From Unio delphinus (taxonomy: Eukaryota; Mollusca; Bivalvia; Unionida; Unionidae), in NCBI GenBank assembly GCA_029339505.1, contig JAQISU010000155.1, forward strand, positions 21,208,001-21,272,000: a DNA stretch of 64,000 nt, in the 5' to 3' direction. The notes beneath the pieces are model-generated. The model was not told the origin of the DNA. It searched no databases and saw nothing but the letters and a program-made list of their open reading frames with translations. Position numbers and translations under genes: made by a program. The first letter of the stretch is position 1, and every line of letters starts with the position of its first letter. Below, piece by piece: positions 37,623 to 50,153 of this stretch.

Positions 37623-39685
37623 ATATTAGGAGTCAACAATAAAGTTAAAGAGCAGAGCCAGAGTGGAAAATTCCTAAGTGCAGTTCATTTAGAGTAAATA
37701 GATATAAGAATTTATTGCACTAATTTAGGTGTCCAAAATTCGGACAGTGCAGGCAACAAACGGTTCCAATGTCCAAAAACAGCTGTTACTTTTCCAGCAG
37801 ATTATGCTCCAGTTTTGAAATGTATATCTCCCCCCCCCCCCATATATGCATGTTTCATTAAACAATTCAATAAGTTTGGTGTGTTTTGAATTCTCTTGTC
37901 AACTTTTTTAAACATAATTTTGTTTGTCAATCCAGTGAGGTACAAAATCATATGGCATATGACATTTAGATGGAAGAGTTTTTAACACATTTCTGGAGTA
38001 CATTTTTATAATCTCTAATTACATGTACCGGTACATCATTATTTTGGTGTTTTTTTTATCACCATTATGTTGATGTTTTTGATAGTCATTGTTTTGGTGT
38101 TTTTGATAGCACCGTTATTTCTGTGTTATGAAAGAAGACTCTAATCTTGCCAGAAGAGCACATTTGTATTGGCCCTGTTGGATAGAACCATTACATATGG
38201 AGTAATCAGAACAAAATCATTTAGCATAACAATGGGTGTATCCTGTGTACAGACAAGAATTGATAAAAAGTTAATTATTTTCTTTCTGTTACATTATGTG
38301 TCATCTGGTCCTATAAACAAACACTTAGCTATTTTCTGAGGATGCCATGCTGTTGTGGGAGATAGGACAGTAAGGTGCCTGTGGCCATGCCACATTTTGG
38401 ACTAACAATATTACATTGATATATCCAGCAGAGTGCCACAAAGTCAACTGTATAAAAAAAAAAAACACAAAGTTTTGTATAGAGCCCAAAATAGTTCTGG
38501 ATTATTATCACAGATGTGTATATAATATATTTTATGGTACCTCAGCAATACATTTCCAGCTATTCTCTACAGATTTTAATTTTTTTAAAAATAAAATGTA
38601 TAATTTCTGTGTTTACTGGTTACCATTTGGTTGTAAATAATAATGATTACCTTTTGTAGGACTGATACAGGCATAGTTTGGTTGCTACATGGCCAAGATT
38701 GATTAGGTCACTTTTCCCCAGACTAGGACAAGTTATTATTCAAAAAGCTCCATGACATCTTTTTGACATACCCACATATCATATCCAACAACACCTGATA
38801 ATGTAATATAACACCATTCAGTTGCATTGTGTTCCAGAGGCTATTACAGAGCTACATGTATGGCAGAGTTGTACATGTTCTTTACCCAGGGTGTGTCCCC
38901 CAAATATGGGTATATTTAGTTCATTCTTATTCAAGGCAAACTGTTGTGCTTGAAGAAGAAAATAACTCATTATCTCCACACTGAAAATAATGTTATGACC
39001 TCAATTTGTCTGCCCCTCCATCCATCATTGTTAGCATATCACATCCATCAATAAATTGTTGAAACCTTGTAGTTATATTCTTCATGGGTATGTATGATGA
39101 TGTACTCAGGTGAATATGATCTTTTTGTATTGCACATGCTTATATGGTATTGTATTGTTCATTGGTATATATATGGTATCATACATGGGTGTATATGATA
39201 TTATATTTTACATTGGTGTATATGGTATTAATTTCAGTAAAAAGATAAAAGCACTGATGCAGAAAAAGTATGTTGCACATTGTAAGTGCATTTCATTTCA
39301 ATGTCCCATTTTACTGCTACAATAAATTAAAATCAGCTGTACAACAGGCATTTACAGAGGAAACAACATGGACATGTAATTAGCCATACAACTTGCATTA
39401 ACAAGGAAACCACAATGTCATGTAATAACTTCATGAGGTTAAGATCACAAGAAGGTTTTTCAGAGAAACAAAGTAGCATTGAATCTTACATGTCATGACT
39501 CACAGAATACCTTAAGACATCAATTATGAAAATACATTAATTACGTGTATAAAACATGCCTAAGAAGGTCAACCTTGTTTAAAGGTCTCATTCTCAGACA
39601 AAGTTTTAGGTACAGAATTTAGGCTTTGTTTTTGGTCATTAACTAACATGTATGACCCTTTATAATTGCCCATTGAAATTAAACA

Positions 39686-39744
<59 letters not shown>
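39686..39744. repeat. (CT)n microsatellite
   Basis: About 29 CT dinucleotides directly abutting the head of a SINE-A copy. Confidence 0.95.
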
Positions 39745-39746
<2 letters not shown>

Positions 39747-39976
39747 AGTGGTCTAAAGTGCTCTCCATTACGGATCACTGTCATCTCACCTCTGCGTGGG
39801 TTCGAATCTAAGATTCAGCTAATGTAGTTATGTGAGAAAGCTTAAATTGCCAGTAGATTCTTGTGGGTTGGTGGTTCTTTCTAGGGGTTTTCCCGGGTTC
39901 TTCCTCCACCAATAATACTGGCCGCCATGTATTGCCTATCGTGTGCTTAAAAATGGTGTTAAACCCTACAACAACT
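39742..39976 (+). mobile_element. SINE-A copy 6
   Basis: CCGAGTGGTCTAAAGTGCTC head, GCGTGGGTTCGAATCTAAGA B box, CTTCCTCCACCAATAATACT body and GTGTTAAACCCTACAACAAC tail, followed by a CT/CA-rich stretch to 40020. Confidence 0.9.
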
Positions 39977-40145
39977 CTCTCTCTCTCTTTCTCTTTCTCA
40001 CACACACACACACACACACTCAATTTTCATATTTCTAGGTGTTTGTGGTATGCAGAAAACCTTTTCTTGAATTTTTAACCATCTTGGCTTTACTTCAGGA
40101 TTTTGGCCTTCGTTAATATGTTATTCTTGGATTTGGTTGTTATGT

Positions 40146-40282
40146 TAATGGTCTCGCAAGACAGTTGGTCTCTCATAACAGGTTTTATCACTATATAATC
40201 AATAAATCTGCACTGAGATTCTGGTCTCCCAAAACTGGTGGTCTCTCATTTGCAGTGGTCTCTCAAGACAGGTTTTACTGTA
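40146..40282 (+). repeat. Dispersed short repeat, copy 2
   Basis: Matches 37448-37622: TTGGTCTCTCATAACAGGTT, CACTATATAATCAATAAATC, CAAGACAGGTTTTACTGTAT. It is directly followed by the 55-bp tandem array. Confidence 0.6.
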
Positions 40283-40550
40283 TAGGAGACATCCCTGTGT
40301 AAAAAATGTCTTCATTAATTGCCACTGGAACATCATTATGAAAGACTTCCCTGTGTAAAAATGTCTCCATTAATTGCCGTTGGAACATCAATACGGGAGA
40401 CATCCCTGTGTAAAAATGTATTCATTAATTGCCATTGGAACATCAATACGGGAGACATCCCTGTGTAAAAATGTATTCATTAAATGCTGCTCGAACACAA
40501 GTTGCTGGAGATGTCCCTGTGTCAAAATGTCTATTAATTGCCACTTACAA
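40283..40550. repeat. Minisatellite, ~55 bp x 5
   Basis: Units carry GGGAGACATCCCTGTGTAAA and CATTAATTGCCATTGGAACA; the first and last copies are diverged. Confidence 0.9.
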
Positions 40551-42779
40551 CGTACAGAAGGGCACATCAGGCTTATTCTTCTTCCTCAAGACCACAAGAA
40601 GTGGTGGTGGGAAATGAGAGAATTTCATGTGTAGGCAAACAAATTTCATATTAATGGTGTACTTTGGTTAAAGAAAACCTTCATGATTTAGCGAATTCTT
40701 GCTCGAGTGATAATGCTTGTCCAACACAGCAATAATACCCATGTGTGCCTGAAACCTTCATTAAATATTACCAAAACTAAGAATTAATGCATTGAAAAAG
40801 TCCTGTATGTGTACTGGTTCATTTGAATGCAATCAGATATCACTGGAACTGAAATCTTGCCGAAAATTTTGCCTTGTTCAAAGCAAAACATTTCAACTAC
40901 CTTTGCATATTAAAATCACTCACTAAATGCTTTCTCATTTTTGTCTTGTGCATTCATTCATTTTAAAAATGACAATTTTTATGTACATTTTTGAAACTTT
41001 TTATGTTAAATTGTGACATTGACCAACAAATTAATGCATTATTTCTTTTAATAAATTCTTTATTTATGTATAAACTAGTGTTAACCTTGATGTCTTCAAG
41101 GGAGATTAGTTAATATTTTATTTACTAATCACCTTCTGTACCCCTCTACCCCACTGCACCAAAAGAAAATCAAAGCATCAATTCATGGCTTAATCACAGA
41201 TCAATCATATTGTTCAGAAACTTCATCACAAACTGTGAATGATTTTTCAGTTACATATGGAGTAGTTTGATTTAAGGGCATTTTTAACATCTTATAGGAT
41301 ATATTGTGCAGGGCAAGTACATTTCCCACAAACCATGAGGCATCCAGTCCAAATTCAGCCAGGGTGGGTATTGAACATGTGACCCTTGGATTAGGAGTCT
41401 TATCCGTTGGGTTTAAGTTCATGTATATAATCAGCACTGTACCAGGCACCCAAGCAACCTGAAGAACTGTTGGGTTGGGTGTCAGGGAGGCCAAATCTCC
41501 CATCCAAAATTTGTTTTATAAGGGGTCTTCAGAATTAAGTGCCGTATTTGGGCTGCTTTTCTTGCTAGGTCACTAAATTAAATATGCTTAAAATTTTTTA
41601 ATCTCTGAAGTCGCTTTATCAGTATTATAAATTTAAATACTGCTTGAACTCTTTTAGTGTGTGCAAATGTTGGAGGCCTTATACTACAAATTTACATTAG
41701 TACTTTTAACAGTAAAGTAGCTGTTGTAAGGAAACAAATAAGGCATATATTTGAATGAATTCTATGTTCAAAGGTGGGAAACAAATCTGTCTTTTAAAAT
41801 TTAGTTAATTACAAATGAATTTTGATGCATACATGTATTATAAGTTGGGTATACTTGATATTTTATTAACGTTAGCTAAACATCTTCACCTTGGACAGAC
41901 TAGACAGAACCCTTTCCATTTCAAGCAGTGTGGTTCAAGAATGTGTTGAATCGCAAGCAGAGTTCATTGGTTTCTTAAATTATTTCACACTGAGGTTTTA
42001 TTGCAGTATATTTACAAGAAAAAACTCCTGGTATGCAACCTGTTCAGCTAATTCAGGACATGGACAAAGATCCAAGACAATAGGCAGACATTCCATTATC
42101 TGGCCTCTAGGATAATGTTATCAGGGTGCACTTGAGAGCAGCCAATTACCATAGTTTACCATTTGGACAGCTAATTATCATATGTACTTGCTTGTAAGTT
42201 GAAACCATTTGCAAACACATAGATCCTGATCTGCCCTGCATATCTGGGTGTGTGTTGTTAGCTGTACTGATTATATCTAACACTGCACAGCCCCAGATTT
42301 GCCAACACATTATGCAATGGCAGATATAGTTCTGTGGATTTTGTTCACTGACCTTATAAGTAAGTATATATGGTACATGGTTAACCATATGGACAGCTAA
42401 TTACCATAAGTTTCCAGCAAATTTTAAAGCACCTATCATGAATTTTATCCTACAATTACAGCTGTAAAACTTGAAAATTAAGAAATATTTTTGTTAAATT
42501 GTTCTGTTGTTTGTAGTTCAGGAGAATAATTAAATTGTGCCGTCTTTTATCCACCTGCCAATAAATGGTGATTCCTGGGGATGGATTTTTTTTTTTGGAA
42601 CCTGCATTGTCAGAAATTTGAGACTAATTTTTGAAAAACATTCTATATAATTGAATATTCTATTGAATTAAGGCTTATTGCAGTAAGTATTGTTGTGGAA
42701 TATACTAGCAATTTATTGAAGCGGTGTTGATGGTTTTGCTGGGAGAAATGGAAATCCTTGTTGATTTCTCTTGCCACTG

Positions 42780-43540
42780 TTGTAGCTTATCACTGTGGTC
42801 GGAATCCGATTTTATGTCCAGATTTTAAACTTTTTGGCCTCAGATCTAAGGCAGATTATTCTGAACTGCAAACAGACAGGTGAACCAGTGCAAAAAGTAG
42901 AATAACGTGGGCATTTGGAATAAAGAGTGGTCCTGATATGAAAATGATGGGTTCGTTTAGCAAACACTTTTCCCCTTTTGCTCATGTACGAGCAAAAATA
43001 ACCAATGGAAAACAATGTTTTTAACACAACTAGATATTAGGCTTATGGAAAATTGCTTGAAATTCATGTATTAGGATGTATTCAGAAATAGTCCCTAAAA
43101 TGTGTTTCCTACTCACATTTCATGTGAAAACAGCAGAAACCTCAAGGGGTTAATGTGTTCATAAGTGCCTTTTCATGACATCACCAAATTTGAATATCCC
43201 TTGCGTATTTATCACTTGTGTATCGACACTGCACATAGATTACAAATTTAGCCATTCCTTGACAAAATCCAAAAATTTCCCAAAATTCTTGTTCACACAT
43301 ACCCCAGGCTCCATGTTTTTGGGGGCAAGAGGTAGTGGCCTTACTGCCAAGATCTGTAGCATCAAGGTTATGTATATACACTAAAGTGGGTGGTATTACA
43401 GAAAGGTAGACAGATTTAGCTCTAAATGATACCAAATAATCAAGACGTTTTAGTTGCACTACATAATACAGGAGGGAAAAACCTAATTTTTTGGACCCAT
43501 ATTTTTTTCTCCACTCTATTTCACATGCATATGGCAAGAT
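42780..43540 (-). repeat. Dispersed repeat, related (inverted, permuted) to 9600-10180
   Basis: Shares GATGTATTCAGAAATAG, CTGAACTGCAAACAGACAGG, AGTTGCACTACATAATACA and ACACTAAAGTGGGTGGTATT with the reverse complement of 9.6-10.2 kb, but block order is rotated. Confidence 0.55.
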
Positions 43541-43564
43541 AGTTATAAGTCTATGGTGATGTGA

Positions 43565-43867
43565 TGTGATTTAGATTTTTATCATAGCTTGAACAATTTT
43601 TCAGTCATATCATGAAATGTATGCAGTGTGGAAGTTTAGGGTGATGTCTAGCACTGGGGCATCATGCAGCAGACATGTAGCATGATGTCCCCCCCATCAC
43701 CTGAACCTGACAACAGGCCGACCAGTACTAATACTAACCTCTTAATGCTGAACACCAAACAAGGCAGCTGTTAGTACCATTTTAAATCTTTGATATAACT
43801 GCAAGAAATCAAACCCTTGACCTCCTGTGTCCAAGGTGGATGCTCTAACCATAAGGCCACTGGAGCA
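43565..43867 (-). mobile_element. SINE-B copy 2 (reverse)
   Basis: Reverse copy: AACAATTTTTCAGTCATATC tail end, TGTAGCATGATGTCCC, CAGTACTAATACTAACCTCT, and a reversed head with CTCTAACCATAAGGCCACTG. A second tRNA-like stretch (GATGCTCTATCCACTAGGCC) follows to about 43915. Confidence 0.85.
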
Positions 43868-44537
43868 GAACCCACAACCTCCTTGACAGAGATGCTCTAT
43901 CCACTAGGCCACAGGAGGGTATATATACAATCTGTGGCAAGGTAGTTATACAGTCTGTGTGTCAAGTACACCTTATTCCCATGCAGATGGCAAGATGGTT
44001 GTGCAGTCTGTGGATTGTTGGTGATCAAGTTGTATTTTATCTATATACTGATAAATGCATGCTGGTTTTTTCATCTAAATTTTTTGACACTATGTGTATC
44101 ATTGGTCACTTGAATGGAATGAAGTTTATTTCTATTTATATGAAAACAGAACTTGAAGATAATAATTCTAGGATATATAGGTCAACAGCACTGATATCAG
44201 CCACTATTACATACATGCTTTATTTTGATTGAAATAGGTAACTTTGATAGTGATATCAACTGGTCAAATCACTGTCATGTTATCAGTTCACAAAGTGTCA
44301 TACCATATTTACCTCATTTTATGCATATGAGAAGGGGGCATCTAGCATTTGGGTAATCCATGTGTGTCAGGGTGGAAGTTTGCATGCAGGACCTATAGAG
44401 GGTTGTGGGATGGTTGGATGGACAGTTTTGTTTAGTTTTTCCAGCACATGTACTTGTAGCCAGGGGCAGCCTTTGGCCAATTATACCAATATGGACCATA
44501 GTTGTCCATGGATTCTTTCACTGCTAAGTCTGCCTCA

Positions 44538-44672
44538 GGATTAGGCCATAGACTTTTTCAGTACCACTTCTGCCAAAGGGTTGGACCATGAGTTCTGTCA
44601 GTGCCACTTTACCCCAGGGTTGGACCAAGAATTCTTTCAGTACCACTTCTGCTCCAGGATTGGGCCATGAAT
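44538..44672. repeat. Minisatellite, ~53 bp x 2.6
   Basis: Repeats containing TTCAGTACCACTTCTGC and GGGTTGGACCATGA with substitutions. Confidence 0.8.
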
Positions 44673-44803
44673 TCAAAAATAGTAATTGGGATACATTTTG
44701 CTTCAATCTGTTTTTATCATTAATATTTATGTAAAACATAGTTAACATTTGGAATACTACATGTCCTTGCTTATGAGTCCAACTGCAAACTACACAGACT
44801 CTG

Positions 44804-44882
44804 ATCTGTCAACATGAAATGCACCAACAATCTGTCAACATGAAATGCACCAACGATCTGTCAACATGCAATGCACCAACAG
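44804..44882. repeat. Minisatellite, 26 bp x 3
   Basis: ATCTGTCAACATGAAATGCA plus CCAAC repeated three times. Confidence 0.9.
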
Positions 44883-45550
44883 ATTTGTGTTTAAGTAGTT
44901 TGTTGGGAACATTAAGTAAAATAAACAACATAGACCCTGATCGGCTAGCACATTATGTAACTACATGTATGTTGCTTGCAGTTAGAGTTGACATAAAAGG
45001 AAACATAGATGGTATTAGCATCTACTTTCCTTCTTAGTGTTGTGCTTGTGCCTGGCTTTTGCTTGGGTGGGGTCATAGTGTAAAGTCTTGTTAACTTAAA
45101 TATCCTGTTTTTAAATATATTTCTTTAACCAGTCCATTTCTGGCTTGGAACATTACATCCTCACACTACCCTTGGTCAAGTCCCTGAGTGGTGTTTTGTA
45201 GTCATTTTAAGTAAAGCTTTGATTCTGTACAAGGTATGGGTCTTCATATGTTTCTTAATTTAGTTCTTGTTGAATCATGTGTTTGAGCAAGTTCCCTGTC
45301 CAAGGTTTGTGCATTACTTATTCTTAGTAATAAAGAAAGATATTGATTCAGGATTTTTAAGGTCAAGCATTAGAGTCATGGTAAGTTTGACAAGATATTG
45401 ATTCCTGTAAATTAGGTTGACCAGAAGTCTAGGTCAGTGAGACCAGTGCAAACTAAGGTTGAATACTATAAATAGCATTGTTTAGTTTATTGCATGTAAA
45501 TGTTTCCAAACTTGGTAGACATATAAATGATAATGCATGACACTGTTAGG

Positions 45551-45694
45551 AACACAAAACTTTCCATTAGATTAACAATGTATATTTACATTATTTCCAT
45601 AACACAAAACTTTCCATTAGATAAATAATGTATATTTCTATTATTTCCATATCACAAAACTAGATTAATAATGTATATTTACATTATTTCCATA
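45551..45694. repeat. Tandem repeat, ~50 bp x 3
   Basis: AACACAAAACTTTCCATTAG and AATGTATATTTACATTATTT repeated; the third copy lacks part of the first half. Confidence 0.88.
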
Positions 45695-46299
45695 ACTCAA
45701 TTTAAGAGAATGGTGTTATTAGATTTTTGATCAGTTCTTTTTTAAAAGTATGTATTTTGCACCAAATGTGGCAACGCTTGAAAAAGCCAAAGATATAAAA
45801 AATCAGTTCTTGCACACATCACACAACATTATACAACATATTGATTTATTGATAATGCTATTAAAAGGTTGTTTAAAATATGTTATATACAATAATAAAA
45901 ATTTGCTACCAGATGTTCAGTTAGTTCTAGTGTCATCGTGTTATAGATGATACAAAAGCATTTTATATTCACACAGTATGTCCAGTTGCATTATGGGTTT
46001 ATTTCATCATGTACCGGTACATGTCTGTATCAGTCCAAATAATATCATAGTGATTATGGGATTGTTTTATCTCAATTATCATATATATTGATAAAAAAAA
46101 ACACACAACATATCTTATGTACTGAATCCTGTCTAATAAGCGGCAAAATTTAGCTGAGCAAGGTAATGCAGGCTAGACAGTAGTCATCTGTTGAGTAAGT
46201 ATAACATAGATAATGTGAAAGGTTTTTAATTAAAAAAATTTTTTTTAAACATCCACATTTATGTTGTTAATAAGCTGCTGCCTTTGTTTCACCCATGAA

Positions 46300-46617
46300 C
46301 CGCTCTGGTGGCCTAGTGGTTAGAGCATCCGCTGCGGAAGCAGGAGGTCGTGGGTTCGATCCCCGGCTGAGTCATATGAAAGACAAAAATGGTTCTAAGA
46401 GCTGCCCTGCTTGATGCTCAGCATTAAGAAGTTACTGTTAGGACTGGTTGGCCTGGTGTCAGGATAATGTGACTGGGTGGGACATCATGCTACATGTCTG
46501 TGGCATGATGCCTCATTGCTAGACATCATTATAAACTGCCTCACTGCAGACATCATAGCGATATGACTGAACAATTGTTAAAGTTACGTTACAAATCCCA
46601 ATCAAACAAACAAACAA
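46300..46617 (+). mobile_element. SINE-B copy 3
   Basis: Best-preserved head: TGGTGGCCTAGTGGTTAGAG (A box) and GTCGTGGGTTCGATCCCCGG (B box). The body has GGTGTCAGGATAATGTGACT and the tail CAATCAAACAAACAAAC. The head resembles a tRNA, but the element extends 240 bp further. Confidence 0.92.
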
Positions 46618-49325
46618 TTATCAACCATGATCTACTTGAATGTCACAGAAATTAACATGGTTGGAAAGTTCCTGTGAAATGGAGACAGTGCTCCACTGCT
46701 TAGGGGAAAGACCCTTCATTGGCCATTCAGGACTCTTATAATCTCTGTATGATAACTGATTCAAAAACAGGATGTTTATCATACAGATTAAATTACTGTT
46801 TAATGCAGGCAGTACTGTCAGGTGTCCTGACATGCCCCAATATTATCAAGCAGGCTTTTAAGAGAAATAGGGTATCCCAATATTAGTGTCCTGGTTTAAC
46901 AGTTTATTCCAGACTGACACATTCTGTGCCAGGTCAACCACTGGTCAGTCATTATCAACTTGAAATGGTCATTTAACATGTATTGGAATGCCTATTAGTG
47001 TCCATAGAGTTGCATGAAAATGTGATTACCTTTGTATCTTAGAGTAGTGCCGCCCATCATGGACAATTTGCTAAGTAGAATATTTTGATTTTTAGATTGT
47101 CAGGGATGACTCAGCAATCAGGTTATTAATCAGCTTTATTCTGTTTAATTAGATTGATTGACAACATTGAATACTTTGCTTGGGATTTAAACTGAGAAGA
47201 TCATTACAGGTCACTGCAGGCCATTAAGCAGTTCCTATAAATGGTTGCTTTGAAACTTACTGGGAGAGATCTGGGTTTTTTTTTATAATGTGGGGATGTT
47301 GAGAAAGGTTGTTTTTTTTTTTTTTTTAAAATTAGCTTGTATTTTTAAAAATGGTTTTCAGAGAAAAGTACTACTTTATTTAACATATTAATCACTAGTA
47401 CCCATATATAGAGGTTCAAATCCTACCATTCTAATAGTCCAAGCTGGGTACCATAGTGTTCTTTAGCAAGGCACATCATTACTCCAGTGGCCTTGGCATC
47501 AAATAACCCACTTCTGTTGTTATACTGTATGTAGTGAAACCAAAACAATATCAAAGTGATCATTCTCTGGGCAAAACCATACAAGCAAAGGAAATGGAAT
47601 ATATTTGATGTGTGTCAGGAGATATGACTTTTGGGTCAGTCTTTTTCGATGGTTTGTGTATTGGGTTGGGAATAATTGTCAGCAAAGAAGCTTCTTCTAA
47701 TGAAAGTTTGATTTTTTGTATAAATTGCTTTTTTTTACTTATATCTCTGAGAGATTGTGAAGAAAGGTTTAATCATTTGTTGGCACATGTGTGCCACATG
47801 TATTTGAAAACAGAGTGTATAAAGTTACTGCTATTTGCACAACAAAACAAGATTGCTTTCTTTTAAAAGAGTCATTTATTTAGCCAATTGACAATTTTCA
47901 CATTGGAACACAAGAAAACATCTGCAGATTGACAATTTTCACATTTTAATATGAGAGGGAATATCACATTTATACACACACAGAAACAGAGTTTAAACAA
48001 TGAACTAAAACATGAATTTCACTTGAAAACTTGTTTTATTGGTATTTATTTCTTAAATGTTGCCACCAGTAGACGTTAATGACATTTCGTCTGATCAAAA
48101 TTTCATCAAATATTGCTGATTACAGTGAACTGAAATTTTTGTTTTGGCAAATAAAACCTATAGCATTTCTTTTTAAAAGTTCAGAATTTTAGGTGTAATA
48201 ATATAAAATTTGATAGGAATGAATTAAATAGAGGTAATTATTAGTAGATGTCCATTAAAAACTGATGTCCACTAGTACGGATGTATTTAAATACTGGTTT
48301 TTAGGAGTAAATATCCACTACTGATGCCCACTTATACAAGTGTAAAAAAATATTGGTCTTTAGGAGTATAGATTTCCACTACAACAGGTTTCATTGTTAA
48401 TGCAATACACTGCAACGCTAAACCCCAATACACCTGCTTTTGAGGTTTGCTCATTAGTAGTACTTATGCAAGACCAAATTAAATACTTATTGTCAGTCAG
48501 TGTCATTACGGTAATAGCACAGGTACACAGTATTACCCACCAGTTGACTGCTCTAATTTTACTTGTAATGGTACTTCAGTAGTTTCCATCATTTTGAAAT
48601 ATACAGAAATTCTGAAGTTATCAATGACAGAAATATTCTAATTATTATTTCTTTGCCAAAAAGGTTTATTTGTCACAAATTACTATTGAATTTTACAAAT
48701 ATATTTATGGTCCGTTATTCACATTTAAGCCATGTCTGGTATGCCAGCATGATGGCCAAATTATTGTGAATATTTGAGCAAAAATCCAACTTTTGGAAAA
48801 AGTTTTGGATTTTAAAAAGAATTAAGTTTTTATTTATTTACTAATGTAGCTTAACATGCCAAGTACTTCTTTGTAAGATTGAGAAAATCATCAAACGATA
48901 ATTTTCTGTTTGAATATTTTGCAGTTTCCAACTTGCAAGTCAACCAAACATTTTCATCTTTGTTGAATTAGAAGTGTTTTATGTTTAATGGCCCTCTCTC
49001 ATAAATAACTTACCCTGGTGTTCCACAGTGTCATGTGTGATATAAGCCTAATCATCCAACTTTAGTTACAGTATTAAGTTTAAATTAACATTCAGATGGC
49101 AAATCTATCAACTATAAAGTACTGACTATTTATTTTTGTGATGGACTGGGACTGCAATTTTCATTTCAGCTTACATATTACAATGGATACAATATGGTGC
49201 TATTTTTTTATTAAATCAGAGCAAAATATTTTTTTTTCTTTGGCCATTGACAGAAATTTAAAAAAAGTATCTGTCCCCATTCAAACAACATTAAATTGTT
49301 GGTTCATAATATAACTGCAGTTTGC

Positions 49326-49616
49326 TTAGTAGACTGTTTTACATGTTTTTCTTAGAAATACTAAAGTTAGACTGCGGTATGTTTTATCGGAAATACTTCA
49401 GTAGACTGGTAGAATTTCGCATGTCTTCAGAAATACTTGAGTCGACTGTGTTACAAATCAGGTTTCTTCAGAAATACTCCAGTAGACTGGTATATATCAT
49501 ATTTCTTCAGAAATACTTCAGTAAACTGTGGTACATACCATATTTGCTCAGAAGTACTTAAGTAGACAGTGTTACATATCACATGTCTTCAGAAATACTT
49601 CAGTACAAAATGGTAC
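49326..49616. repeat. Minisatellite, ~42 bp x 7
   Basis: Degenerate units built on CTTCAGAAATACTTCAGTAG and ACTGTGTTACATATCA. Confidence 0.85.
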
Positions 49617-49995
49617 ACTTCAGTTGATAGCATTCAAGAGGGACAACACTAATATTTGAAGACTTTACGATTTTATTGGTGGTTTTACTATTATAAATGA
49701 TATTTAACTCTACTATTGGTAAATCAGATACTTTAGACAATTGAACCACAGTTAATATCCTCACCTCCAAGTCCGGGCGTATCAAGTACCTTTAATACAT
49801 TGAACAGTCTTTTTTGGGGGGAAGAGTGTTCAAACTATAATTATTTGTTGTACTTTGCTGTAGTAGCATCTTGTTGTGACCTTGTCAAAATATCTGTAAC
49901 TTTATTCATCAGTACAGCTGCATATTTTGGTGCTCATCCTGTCATAGAATGTTCACTGAGGTGTTAGAATTTATAATTTCTTTCTTGACTTCCAG

Positions 49996-50153
49996 GAGGC
50001 ACCCTTAAGATATATGGTGAGACGTTGCGTCCAGACGTTCCGTATAAGACTCTTCTCCTGTCTTCAACGGATACTGTGAAGCATGTCATCAAGGAGGCCA
50101 TGGAAAAATATGACATGAATGATGCTGAGCCAGATGATTTTTGTCTGGTGCAG
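49996..50153 (+). CDS. AFDN: Afadin exon, second RA domain (N-terminal part)
   Basis: Acceptor ACTTCCAG ends at 49995; donor GTAGGC at 50154; 158 nt. It joins the 9433 exon end through a split Gly codon and continues GGTLKIYGETLRPDVPYKTL, then LLSSTDTVKHVIKEAMEKYD. This matches the start of afadin RA2, a ubiquitin-fold domain that binds GTP-loaded Ras/Rap. The exon lies 19 kb past the Polinton. Confidence 0.95.

Larger units (their letters stand above)
9434..49995 (+). other. Giant afadin intron (~40.6 kb) hosting the Polinton
   Basis: Donor GTATGT at 9434 and acceptor CTTCCAG ending at 49995. It contains an old LINE fragment (11.0-11.8 kb), SINE-A and SINE-B copies, several minisatellites, the complete Polinton at 15771-30661, and otherwise AT-rich sequence with no supportable gene. 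The intervals 16-30 kb aside, short ORFs look random. Confidence 0.9.

Noticed and set aside
41201..41503. 100-codon reverse ORF
   Set aside because: Contains a tRNA-like SINE remnant (GAACATGTGACCCTTGGATT) and no protein-like composition.
46308..46375. tRNA gene candidate (TGGCCTAGTGGTTAGAGCAT...GGTTCGATCCCC)
   Set aside because: A and B boxes belong to the SINE-B head; the 5' and 3' acceptor arms do not pair well and the body continues for 240 bp as in other SINE copies.
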